Shown: piece after piece, positions 46,472-54,453 of the stretch | Layout: the number at the start of each line of letters is the position of its first letter | Numbering within the stretch: position 1 is the first letter of the stretch | Assembly: GCA_963663525.2 (NCBI GenBank) | Contig: CAXXHC010000004.1 | Span: 434,001-498,000 of the forward strand | Reading direction: 5' to 3' | Length of the DNA stretch: 64,000 bases | Origin: G963663525 sp963663525 | GTDB lineage: Bacteria; Myxococcota_A; SURF-8; G963663525 | The notes under the pieces: model-generated | Told to the model about the DNA's origin: nothing | What the model saw: only the letters and a program-made list of their open reading frames with translations | Databases searched by the model: none | Made by a program: the position numbers and the translations under genes

Positions 46472-46502
46472 AGGACTTACGAGTTTTCGTAAGTCCTTTT
46501 TT
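46472..46502 (+). terminator. Terminator after tRNA-Pro(GGG)
   Basis: Stem AGGACTTACGA / TCGTAAGTCCT with loop GTTT, followed by TTTTT on the plus strand. It touches the stop codon of the convergent integrase gene and may end both transcripts. Confidence 0.85.
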
Positions 46503-47745
46503 ATTGCCTCTGTGCCAATTTGTGCCAAAAATGCAGGGCTAACGAGGCCAATTCATGAACTTCTTCCACTTTTGGTGGATTCTTCTCGGAAATTTCCAGG
46601 GTCTTTCTTGCCAGTTCTTCAAGCCGAGCGAGCTTTTTTTGGCTCAAATTGGCACAGTCGACCTGTCGTTGCAGGTAAACCGCCGTCAAATGGCCATAAG
46701 TATCGACCGTCGTCGAGATATCACGATGCCCGAGAAGTGCTTGAGCAACGGCTGGACCTCCCTCCATCAATTGCCGACTTCCGGCCACATGTCGCAATCC
46801 GTGAATGGATATCTTGGGTAATCCGGCTCGTTTTGCTCCGACAGACAGTCGCTTGTCCAGGTCTTGCCTCCAGATGGAATACAGCATCTCGTCTGGTGCG
46901 AGATTCTCGATATGAGGACGAAGTAGATCTACGGCTATTTCCGGAATGGGAACAACCCGTGGATCTTTGGTTTTCGTCTGCTTCACTTCATCGATGCCAC
47001 CGTCTTTTTCGTAAATCTTGATTCTGGCCTTGGTGATGTAAAGCAATCTCCCATCGAGGTCGATGTCGGACCGAAGCAGGGCCATGATTTCTCCACGGCG
47101 CGCTCCACAGAAAGCAGCCAGGATTACGGCAGGTTGTGCCGTTTGGGAAACGGAATGACAGAGTCGAGTCAGTTGATCGACGGACAAGACTGGCACCGTT
47201 CGTTTTCGTGTTTCGAAATGGGGTGTGTAAGGATTCTTTTCCAACAATCCGGTCTTGATTGCAGCGTTGAGGAGAATTGCAAGAAACACCCCGGCATTCT
47301 TCCTGGCTCCCGGTCCGGGAATGGCTTCCACAGTGGCTTCCGCTTGCTCCTTGGTGATTTTTGCAAGTGGCATGGCCTTTAGATCGTCAGAAAGCAACCC
47401 CCAGGCGTATTTGTAGCCGTGAACGGTTTTCGGCGATAGCTTGCCGTAGCGTTCTTCAGCGTAGCGCTCGTACCATTGTTCCAGGGTGACCTGGCGGTTG
47501 GAAATGACCGGGGCCTCATCCAGGGCTTTCCGAATCAACAGAGCCTGCTCGTAGGCCAACTCAATGTCGTTGGAAAGGACTTTTCGGACGTTTCGTCCTT
47601 TTCGGCGATAGGCAATGAAGAATTTGCCGGAATCCTCTCTCCAGCGGAGTTTCGCCGGGTACAGGCGTTTGTTCATCGTGGCCAAGCGAGATTGCAGGCG
47701 TGGGGTGAGTTTTGGGGATTTTGTAGGTATTGATTTTGGAGGCAT
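46501..47745 (-). CDS. Tyrosine-type site-specific integrase of the tRNA-Pro island
   Basis: 414 residues. N-terminal arm-binding-like region (about 25-75: LRWREDSGKFFIAYRRKGRNVRKVL), SAM-like core-binding domain (about 88-185), catalytic domain with R216 (FCGARRGEIMAL), H315-x-x-R318 (IHGLRHVAG), H340 (LLGHRDISTT) and nucleophile Y350 (DTYGHL). All key residues are present, so it may be active. It reads towards the tRNA-Pro gene. It catalyses integration and excision of the island, usually with a host factor such as IHF, whose gene is nearby. The start ATG is at 47745; no strong Shine-Dalgarno sequence is visible. Confidence 0.93.
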   Translation of the reverse strand: MPPKSIPTKSPKLTPRLQSRLATMNKRLYPAKLRWREDSGKFFIAYRRKGRNVRKVLSNDIELAYEQALLIRKALDEAPVISNRQVTLEQWYERYAEERYGKLSPKTVHGYKYAWGLLSDDLKAMPLAKITKEQAEATVEAIPGPGARKNAGVFLAILLNAAIKTGLLEKNPYTPHFETRKRTVPVLSVDQLTRLCHSVSQTAQPAVILAAFCGARRGEIMALLRSDIDLDGRLLYITKARIKIYEKDGGIDEVKQTKTKDPRVVPIPEIAVDLLRPHIENLAPDEMLYSIWRQDLDKRLSVGAKRAGLPKISIHGLRHVAGSRQLMEGGPAVAQALLGHRDISTTVDTYGHLTAVYLQRQVDCANLSQKKLARLEELARKTLEISEKNPPKVEEVHELASLALHFWHKLAQRQ

Positions 47746-48069
47746 GGTGCTACTCCGAAAACCTACCCCAAGGGCTCGTTCTTTTCGTGAAGAAGCAGCT
47801 TGACGAGCAGGTTTCTTTCAGCATAGCCGTTGGAGGACAGTCGTCAAGAAGATAGAAACGAATTCATTTTTTACTTACGATCTCTTCCGCCTACATTGGC
47901 TTCTTGCTGTCCATTCAACGTCTGCAATCGTCGAGAAAATGACAATAAACTTAAGAAAATCACCTGTTTTCCGGTTTTATCTTGCAGTTTCTTGCATATC
48001 TATGGCAGAATTAAGCATGGATAACAATTCATTCTTGCAAAAGCTTGCAAGTGAGGCAAAGGAGTCTGA
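47746..48069. other. Divergent intergenic region of the island
   Basis: About 320 AT-rich bases between the integrase and the first cargo gene. It carries paired direct repeats (see 47981-48049) and an AAAGGAG ribosome site for the gene at 48070. I cannot fix promoter boxes. The ORFs here show no product. Confidence 0.5.
47981..48049 (+). promoter_or_regulatory. Paired CTTGCA direct repeats, possible operator
   Basis: CTTGCA occurs at 47981, 47991, 48034 and 48044, that is, two pairs with starts exactly 10 bases apart (one helical turn). The second pair ends 20 bases before the ATG at 48070 and the first lies about 70-90 bases upstream. The arrangement fits binding of a protein oligomer; the winged-helix-like product of the next gene is an obvious candidate regulator (inference). 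Confidence 0.45.
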
Positions 48070-48936
48070 ATGTCAATCGTTTTCAAGGAACTGAAAAAAT
48101 TCCTGGATGAACCGCAATCGAATGAACTCGATTTGGAGTGGGTCAGTGAAATCCGTTCCATGGTCACGTCCGCTATTATGCGATCGGATCACGATACATT
48201 GTCGCAAATGCAAAAAGGGCTAACGCCTTTGGCGCGGCAGGCGATTCAGGTGCTACAAAAAAACAACATTCCAAAATGGTGTTGGGAAGTTCCGGAAGTA
48301 GTCACGCTAAATGACCTCGTGACCGGAGCGATATTCAAGCTGACAAGGGTGGAGCCCGCACAGTCGCTACAACGCATTTCCCATGGAGCAGCGGTCCTTG
48401 AAACCTTGATTGAGCTAAACCGTGAAACACCGCTGCATGAACGGAAAACCACACTGGGGGACATTCGCCGTCGTTTGTTGGACCATAGCGACGAAGCACC
48501 CTCCGAAGCGACGATTTCCAGAGTACTTTTCGCGCTCGAAGAGGCCGGGTTTGTTCAACGCCTCGGTACTACCAAAGGACGCAGATTGCGAGTGCTTCCC
48601 AAGGCAGAGAAAATCTCCGAAAAACATCCCAAACAACGGCTTGAAAACACATTAAAGTTTTTGTTTGAACTGCTCTACTCGGATATCACCATCAATGCCT
48701 TAACAGGTTCTCCTGATGAACTCGACAGGTGGAAATTTTCCCGTGAGGAATTCGCCGAGATCCTGCAAATCATCAAAAAAAGCCCATTTCTCGATAAACT
48801 GGAGGAACAACATCCTCGGAAATCTCCGTCGGGAGGTGTTCCTACAATTACTTTCGCGATGGAGGAAATCAGAGTCTCCGGCAATGATGGCTCTTTCTCT
48901 GGCAGAGCTAAGTTGGGTCTGGCCCTGATAGGTTAA
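48070..48936 (+). CDS. Winged-helix-like protein, first cargo gene of the island
   Basis: 288 residues, no family recognised. Residues about 107-180 look like a winged helix: ISHGAAVLETLIELNRE, then TLGDIRRRLLDHSDEAPSEATISRVLFALEEAGFVQRLGTTKGRRLRVLP, i.e. a recognition helix (EATISRVLFALEEAG) and a basic wing. N- and C-terminal parts are helical and acidic, without membrane segments. ATG 48070 has AAAGGAG eight bases upstream. It is followed 42 bases later by the KGGVGR-TPR gene in the same direction. Likely role: transcriptional control of the cassette or a DNA-sensing partner (inference). Composition is AT-richer than the flanking chromosome. Confidence 0.7.
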   Translation: MSIVFKELKKFLDEPQSNELDLEWVSEIRSMVTSAIMRSDHDTLSQMQKGLTPLARQAIQVLQKNNIPKWCWEVPEVVTLNDLVTGAIFKLTRVEPAQSLQRISHGAAVLETLIELNRETPLHERKTTLGDIRRRLLDHSDEAPSEATISRVLFALEEAGFVQRLGTTKGRRLRVLPKAEKISEKHPKQRLENTLKFLFELLYSDITINALTGSPDELDRWKFSREEFAEILQIIKKSPFLDKLEEQHPRKSPSGGVPTITFAMEEIRVSGNDGSFSGRAKLGLALIG

Positions 48937-48978
48937 ACTACCAATCGTATTGGACCGTAATCAAAGGAATCGATACCT

Positions 48979-51900
48979 ATGCGAACGATCGGTTTTTATT
49001 CTTTCAAAGGTGGGGTCGGACGCTCCAACCTCATCATGAACCTTGCGTATTATCTGGCCTGGACCCAAGGCAAGCAGGTGGGAATTCTCGATCTCGACTT
49101 GGAGGCTCCCGGCCTTTCGGTATCGAAACCATTGCAAGTGGCCGAGGGTGAGAAATACCCGGACAAAGGCCTGTACGACTACCTGGATGCAGCTTCTAAA
49201 GAGCTTCGGAGGCTGAAAAAAGTTTCTGAAAGTGCCCAAAAGCAACCTTTGATGCCTGACGACCCAAACGCGCAACCCGTGAAAATCCCGAATTTGAAAG
49301 AGCTTTTTTACCGCACCAAAATGGCCAAGGGAGCGCAAGGGGCGGTGTATCTGTGGCCCGCGTTGTGTCCTCCGACCCTTATGGAACGAATTCCCGACGC
49401 CTCGATGCGGCGTACCACATCGATTCAGGCCAATCTTCTGGCAGAAAAATACCAGGGAAACAACGGGACTCCGAAGACGAAGATCGGCGAATGGCTTTTT
49501 CAGGACATGCGAAGTCAGATCGGGGAGATCGAGGTTTTCGAAGGTCCGTATGACAGAGGCGACATCCGCGAGCATGGAAAAACGAGTCTGGATTATCTCC
49601 TGGTCGATCTCCGCACGGGGCTTACGTTCGTTTCGGATCTGGCGATAGGATCGCTGTTTTCCGAACTCGTCATCGTCTGCGGTTTGAACGATCAAAACCT
49701 TCTCGGTTTGAGTTCGGCACTGCATTCCATGGATCAACTCCTTCAAAACCGCCCGGGAAAGCCGATTCCGGTGCTGCCAGTTTTCTCTCCCATACCGACC
49801 GACGAAATCAAGGCGGTGCGCGGCAAACTAATAAAGGCCCGAAAACAATTGGAAAAACTGGTTGCAGATTTGGAAAGCAGCCGGTTGAAGCTTGATGTGA
49901 CTGGACCTGCACGTTCGAAACTTCTTTTCCCGGAAAAGACTGCTGCAAATTGTTTCAGGATTCATTATTGCGGCTATCTGGCGACCGAGGAAGTTGTCCT
50001 GATCGAACAGTTTCCTGAAGTGCAGGCCGCCGATGATTTACGGACGGTATGCGGACACATTTCGAAAGAAATTCAGAGCCGATTGGAGGAAAGCAAAAAG
50101 GAAGTTAACGCCCTCCTTCCCAAACAAATCCCCGAAACTCCGAAAGAGACTGCTCCGTCCGAACCTTCACCCCAAGCCGAAACCAAACAGCCAGAGGTTC
50201 CCGATCCAGAGGGTTGGCAATGGGTGGAGGATTATTTCAAAAAGCCGCTTTCCTGGCGCTGGCCGATACAGGCGTTTTGTATGGAGGGGGCAGATCCTGC
50301 CATGATAGATGAAAAACTGGTGGGGCCCTTCGATAACAAAGATTTCGGTGAGCAACTGAACAGCGGGTTGGCACGTTCCGTTTCATTGAACCGTGATGAA
50401 AAAAGAAAAGCTATTCTGACATGGAACAACCTATCGAATCGACAGTTTCTTGAGTTGGATCGAATCTTTGAAGAAGAAAGGGAAAAGTTTGCAAGTCTCG
50501 GTAAAGAGTACATTCGGATTATTGGGAAGCTAGTGTGTGAATTTTCGTACAATTGGATCATGCTTTTGAAAGAACTTGGTGCCCGATTGCTTGTGGAAAA
50601 AGAGATGCTTCACCGCATCGTGCAAGGCCAAGCTTCCTCTGTTCCCATTCCGGCTCCCTTCCTTTTGCTTGGGTTTATCCAGGGGACCTCCAATAATCAC
50701 ATTGCAATCGAAGCGCTACGTCACTTGTTTTCGGACATCGAATGTCCGGTCGAAGTGCAATGGGAAGCCTTGAAAGCCACAGGCAATCGTTTTTCCGATG
50801 CGGCGAAGTCCTTGGGAGAAGAGATCGGAACGTGGGTAAACCAATGGTTGAATATGGAGCCAGCGGCTTATCCTTTGGATCAGGCGTCTTTTTGGTACAG
50901 CTTGGGAAATCTACTCCAGGACCATTTAAGTCGTTACGAAGAAGCGGAAAAGGTGTATCGAAAAAGCATCGAACTCGATTCTCAAAATGCTTATCCCTGG
51001 AATGGACTTGGAAATTTACTGGCACAACACACCGAAAAATATAAAGAAGCGGAAGAAGCGTATCGAAAAAGCATCGAAATCGATTCAAATTTAGTTTATC
51101 CGTGGAATGGCCTTGGATACCTATTTGAAAATCATCTCGAACGCTATGATGAAGCGGAAGAAGCGTATCGAAAAAGCATCGAGATCGATCCCAAACAAGG
51201 TGATCCCTGGTTCTATATTGGACGTCTACTTGCAGAACACACCACCCGCTATATAGAAGCGGAAGAAGCATATCGAAAATGTATCGAAATCAATCCAAAA
51301 AACGCACATACTTGGAACAGACTTGGAAATCTACTAAAAAACCACTTAGATCGATACGAGGAAGCGGAAGAAGCGTATCGAAAATGTATCGAAATTGATC
51401 CGAAAAATGCCTATTCTTGGAATGGTCTTGGAAATCTGTTTCAGGATCATTTAGGTCGGTATGAGGAGGCGGAAGAAGCGTATCGAAAAAGCATCGAAAT
51501 TGATCCGAAAAATGCCTATTCTTGGAATGGTCTTGGAAATCTGTTTCAGGATCATTTAGGTCGGTATGAGGAGGCGGAAGAAGCGTATCGAAAAAGCATC
51601 GAAGTCGATCCTACTTTTGCCTATCCCTGGAACGGCCTTGGAACTCTGCTTCAGGATCATTTAGGTCGGTATGAGGAGGCGGAAGAAGCGTATCGAAAAA
51701 GCATCGAAGTCGATCCTACTTTTGCCTATCCCTGGAACGGCCTTGGAACTCTGCTTCAGGATCATTTAGGTCGGTATGAGGAGGCGGAAGAAGCGTATCG
51801 AAAAAGCATCGAAATCGATCCTACTTTTATATCTCCTTGGAACGGCCTTGGAAATCTGCTTCAGGATCATTTAGGTCGTTACAAAGAAGCTGTCGAAAAA

Positions 51901-52464
51901 TACGAAAAAGCCATTGAACTGGGTGGAATCAGCAGAGCCTATATCTTTTACAATTATTACAGACTACTGAAAGTCACCGATGCTTCCCCCGAGCACATTA
52001 CGGATCACATCGAGCGCATTAAGAAGTGGATCGAGAACGAGCCGGAGTTGTCCCGTATCGAAAAGCTTGGTTTCATGCACGCAGCGGTTTTCTGCCTTGC
52101 CGGACATCGGGAATCCGCGTCCAAAGTCCTCGACCACCTCTCCACTAAGCCTGGGTTAAGCCTTGAGGACAAACTATGGCATTGGGTGTTAAGTGCGGTG
52201 ACTCAACGGTCGGTTCGGGAGTTTGCACTGGATTCCATCGATGTATCCGAATTAACCTCCAATCAACTTGAAGATATTGCCCATTTGATGTATGTTTTTG
52301 AACAGGACATCCACTCGGAGGATTTGGACACCTTGAACGCGTGGATCGAAAAAACGTTGCGGAATCACGTACCCAAGGCTGGTGACCGTAATTTAGCCCC
52401 CAACGCCATCAATCCCTACCTCAAACGGCTGGGTATTCCTTTCGAGGTGCCCCATGACCGCTGA
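48979..52464 (+). CDS. ParA/MinD-like (KGGVGR) NTPase with long TPR array
   Basis: 1,161 residues. Residues 1-260 form a SIMIBI-class P-loop domain: deviant Walker A FKGGVGRSN (9-17), LDLDLEAPG (37-45), and DYLLVDLRTGLTFVSD (205-220), where the family has a VDxRTG-type motif. The KGGVGR variant (Arg where ParA/MinD has KGGVGKT) marks a subgroup often fused to TPR, TIR or other modules in bacterial conflict proteins. Residues 300-630 are helical. About 635-984 hold nine 35-residue TPR-type repeats (consensus AYPWNGLGNLLQDHLGRY / EEAEEAYRKSIEIDP). The last about 175 residues are helical. Cytoplasmic, no signal. The stop overlaps the next ATG by 11 bases, so it is translationally coupled to the nitrilase-like gene. 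Suggested role: sensor/switch protein (inference). Confidence 0.85.
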   Translation: MRTIGFYSFKGGVGRSNLIMNLAYYLAWTQGKQVGILDLDLEAPGLSVSKPLQVAEGEKYPDKGLYDYLDAASKELRRLKKVSESAQKQPLMPDDPNAQPVKIPNLKELFYRTKMAKGAQGAVYLWPALCPPTLMERIPDASMRRTTSIQANLLAEKYQGNNGTPKTKIGEWLFQDMRSQIGEIEVFEGPYDRGDIREHGKTSLDYLLVDLRTGLTFVSDLAIGSLFSELVIVCGLNDQNLLGLSSALHSMDQLLQNRPGKPIPVLPVFSPIPTDEIKAVRGKLIKARKQLEKLVADLESSRLKLDVTGPARSKLLFPEKTAANCFRIHYCGYLATEEVVLIEQFPEVQAADDLRTVCGHISKEIQSRLEESKKEVNALLPKQIPETPKETAPSEPSPQAETKQPEVPDPEGWQWVEDYFKKPLSWRWPIQAFCMEGADPAMIDEKLVGPFDNKDFGEQLNSGLARSVSLNRDEKRKAILTWNNLSNRQFLELDRIFEEEREKFASLGKEYIRIIGKLVCEFSYNWIMLLKELGARLLVEKEMLHRIVQGQASSVPIPAPFLLLGFIQGTSNNHIAIEALRHLFSDIECPVEVQWEALKATGNRFSDAAKSLGEEIGTWVNQWLNMEPAAYPLDQASFWYSLGNLLQDHLSRYEEAEKVYRKSIELDSQNAYPWNGLGNLLAQHTEKYKEAEEAYRKSIEIDSNLVYPWNGLGYLFENHLERYDEAEEAYRKSIEIDPKQGDPWFYIGRLLAEHTTRYIEAEEAYRKCIEINPKNAHTWNRLGNLLKNHLDRYEEAEEAYRKCIEIDPKNAYSWNGLGNLFQDHLGRYEEAEEAYRKSIEIDPKNAYSWNGLGNLFQDHLGRYEEAEEAYRKSIEVDPTFAYPWNGLGTLLQDHLGRYEEAEEAYRKSIEVDPTFAYPWNGLGTLLQDHLGRYEEAEEAYRKSIEIDPTFISPWNGLGNLLQDHLGRYKEAVEKYEKAIELGGISRAYIFYNYYRLLKVTDASPEHITDHIERIKKWIENEPELSRIEKLGFMHAAVFCLAGHRESASKVLDHLSTKPGLSLEDKLWHWVLSAVTQRSVREFALDSIDVSELTSNQLEDIAHLMYVFEQDIHSEDLDTLNAWIEKTLRNHVPKAGDRNLAPNAINPYLKRLGIPFEVPHDR
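50956..51900 (+). repeat. Nine exact-period 105-bp coding repeats (TPR array)
   Basis: The hexamer-plus TATCGAAAA recurs at 50956, 51061, 51166, 51271, 51376, 51481, 51586, 51691 and 51796, always 105 bases apart. Two adjacent pairs are near-identical over whole units (units starting near 51392/51497, and near 51602/51707), while the earlier units have diverged. This points to recent tandem duplication inside the gene. Confidence 0.9.
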
Positions 52465-54094
52465 TCGACTACAAAAAGCCGTTGAGGAGGTGTTGAACAA
52501 TAAGGACCGGTTGGGAAAAGGCTGGTGGGGCGTGAGTTGCCTCTATGCCGGAGCCGTGCGCCAACTGGCAAACACCGAAGGCTTTCCGCCGGAGCCCTCA
52601 CCTCCGCTGTTTCCAGAGATTTTCGACGCGGATGTTACGAAAAACCTCGGAGCAAACGGGTTGCATGAAAAATTGGAGGCTTTCGCTCGAAATTTAAGCG
52701 AAGAAACACAATGGTCTGATCCCGATGCCATCGCGGCGGTTTCGAGAAAAATCATCAGGGATTTCGGTCGTCCACTGTCCGAGTATCTGAATTATCAGAT
52801 TACCAACACAGGATTTAAGTTTCACGACGATATCAAATGCAAGGACTGCTGTTCCGATTTCCGTTCCAGCGTCACTGGGGGAAGAGCCAACCTGGGACCG
52901 TCGTTTCGGGTGCAGATTGACAAAGAACGCTACCTGCTGGTTCCCTCCGTGATTTCTTCGAATGTATCCTACGAAACCGACAAAGGATTTTTAGAACACG
53001 ACCTTCGTGAGCGTTTTCCCTCGGATGGCTGGAATGAAAGCGCCTCGAAAACCATGCCCTTCGTTCGAGTTCTCAAATACGATGGAGAACAGAAATACCG
53101 GCTGTTTTTTCTCGACGGCATTTGGTCGGAAGCCAATCGGCGGCTGGCAAAACTGGATCGGGAAAAGGGATTGGGTTGCGCGGCCATTCCGCTGCATCCG
53201 TCCATTGAGCACAAGCTTGAAACCTATTCAAGTGAAACGAATAATACGTTTCGCATTTCCGAGGGGGACGAAAACCAGTGGGACTCGGATTGGGAATCTC
53301 ACCTGGACCGATGCATTCAATACTGCAGCCAACACGAAATCGCCGTCGTTTGTTTGCCCGAGCTGATGATGAGTCCCGCAATTCGGCACGTGTTGATGGA
53401 TGCTCTCTCACAATGCGACAACGGATTTCCCATCCTGGTGGCGGCGGGAAGCTGGCATGAGGAATGTTCCGACGGGAAGTATGTGAATCGTATGCACGTG
53501 CTGGGAGTGACGGAACCGGGAAAGTATGAATGCCTGTTTCACCACGATAAATTTCAACGCTTCAAATATGTAAAAAATGGCAAAAAATATACAGAAGGCA
53601 TACAAGTAGGCTCCGGGTTTTCCCATCTCCTCACATCGATCGGTATTCTCTCGTTTGGTGTGTGCAAAGACTGGTTCGCTTGCAGGCCAGATGCTTTGGC
53701 AAAATCGACTTTGGAGCTAACGCAAGTTTATCCGATGCTCGGGATTTGTGCCTCTTTGACCGGAAGCGAACGTTCGCTCTCCTCAACGAAAGACATGTTC
53801 AAAGACTCGGAGTCGATCTTCCTTTTCGCCAATGCCTGTGGACCTGTACGCAGGAAATTGCGAGGGGGCATCTGCTGCTCGTTTTGTAGCGATTCTTCTC
53901 GCTGTGATTTTTCTGAACAAAAATACTTCGATGTACGAAGCTGTGTTGCCGTTCCAAGAATCTGGACGAAGGTTTTTGCCAATACCGAGGAAGAGCATAT
54001 TGTGGAAACAGCAGGTATCAGCCAGATAAAAGCCCCATGCTCCGGCAGCAAAAGTAACAACAACATGGTTGCTGTAGCGTATTATCCGGTATAA
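52454..54094 (+). CDS. Nitrilase-superfamily (C-N hydrolase-like) protein with extra N-terminal domain
   Basis: 546 residues. Residues about 285-480 fit a carbon-nitrogen hydrolase fold: E303 (VVCLPELMMSP), K366 (LFHHDKFQRFKY) and C404 (GILSFGVCKDWF). The E-K spacing of 63 and the K-C spacing of 38 match nitrilase enzymes, giving a complete candidate Glu-Lys-Cys triad. Residues 1-280 are unrecognised; they hold a Cys pair CKDCCSDF (129-135) and LRVQ/LLVPS-type strands. A Cys-rich stretch CCSFCSDSSRC lies near 474-484. ATG 52454 overlaps the upstream gene. Possible role: enzyme effector cleaving an amide or nitrile bond in a metabolite when the partner NTPase is triggered (inference); nitrilase domains are already known as a fused part of DRT type 1 (UG1) defence reverse transcriptases. 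Confidence 0.8.
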   Translation: MTADRLQKAVEEVLNNKDRLGKGWWGVSCLYAGAVRQLANTEGFPPEPSPPLFPEIFDADVTKNLGANGLHEKLEAFARNLSEETQWSDPDAIAAVSRKIIRDFGRPLSEYLNYQITNTGFKFHDDIKCKDCCSDFRSSVTGGRANLGPSFRVQIDKERYLLVPSVISSNVSYETDKGFLEHDLRERFPSDGWNESASKTMPFVRVLKYDGEQKYRLFFLDGIWSEANRRLAKLDREKGLGCAAIPLHPSIEHKLETYSSETNNTFRISEGDENQWDSDWESHLDRCIQYCSQHEIAVVCLPELMMSPAIRHVLMDALSQCDNGFPILVAAGSWHEECSDGKYVNRMHVLGVTEPGKYECLFHHDKFQRFKYVKNGKKYTEGIQVGSGFSHLLTSIGILSFGVCKDWFACRPDALAKSTLELTQVYPMLGICASLTGSERSLSSTKDMFKDSESIFLFANACGPVRRKLRGGICCSFCSDSSRCDFSEQKYFDVRSCVAVPRIWTKVFANTEEEHIVETAGISQIKAPCSGSKSNNNMVAVAYYPV

Positions 54095-54142
54095 AACAGG
54101 CAAAAGTAATAACCCGTTGTGTGAGATTCACCCAAGGCTGTC

Positions 54143-54451
54143 CTATCCATCTCTTATTCGTCTCCTTCTCCCCTTATCTCCATCGGAATCCTGGGTGCTT
54201 TCTTCCGCTTCTTTTAGGGCTTGTTCGTATGCTTCCATCATGGCGTAGAGATTCTGCCGCGACTCTTCATCGTTGACTTTCTCGGCAACAAGCGCTTCGA
54301 AGCGCTCCTTCCCCAGCATCTCCCGTTGCCGAAGCAGCCAGTGGATGTCGATTCTGATATCACCATGGCGAATCCGTGAACGGATCGCAAGGCTTTGGAG
54401 GTTTAAAGCCAGCCCTTCTTCCGGGCGATTTTGTTGTGTGCGAAGTACGCC
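54143..54451 (-). pseudogene. C-terminal remnant of a TPR protein, cut by the IS630 element
   Basis: About 103 codons on the minus strand (LGVLRTQQNRPEEGLALNLQSLAIRSRIRHGDIRIDIHWLLRQREMLGKERFEALVAEK...) resemble the end of a Tetratricopeptide protein with an acidic, basic-ended tail. The frame runs out of the IS630 left end; no upstream part exists on the other side of the element. The gene is therefore truncated. Confidence 0.6.
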
Positions 54452-54453
54452 TA

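Noticed and set aside
48979..49760. Chromosome or plasmid partition ParA
   Set aside because: The Walker A is KGGVGRS rather than KGGVGKT, a TPR array follows, no ParB-like gene or parS-like repeats are present, and the neighbour is nitrilase-like.
50956..51900. Regular 105-bp direct repeats as a CRISPR array
   Set aside because: The repeats are in frame, have no separate spacers, and translate into TPR units.
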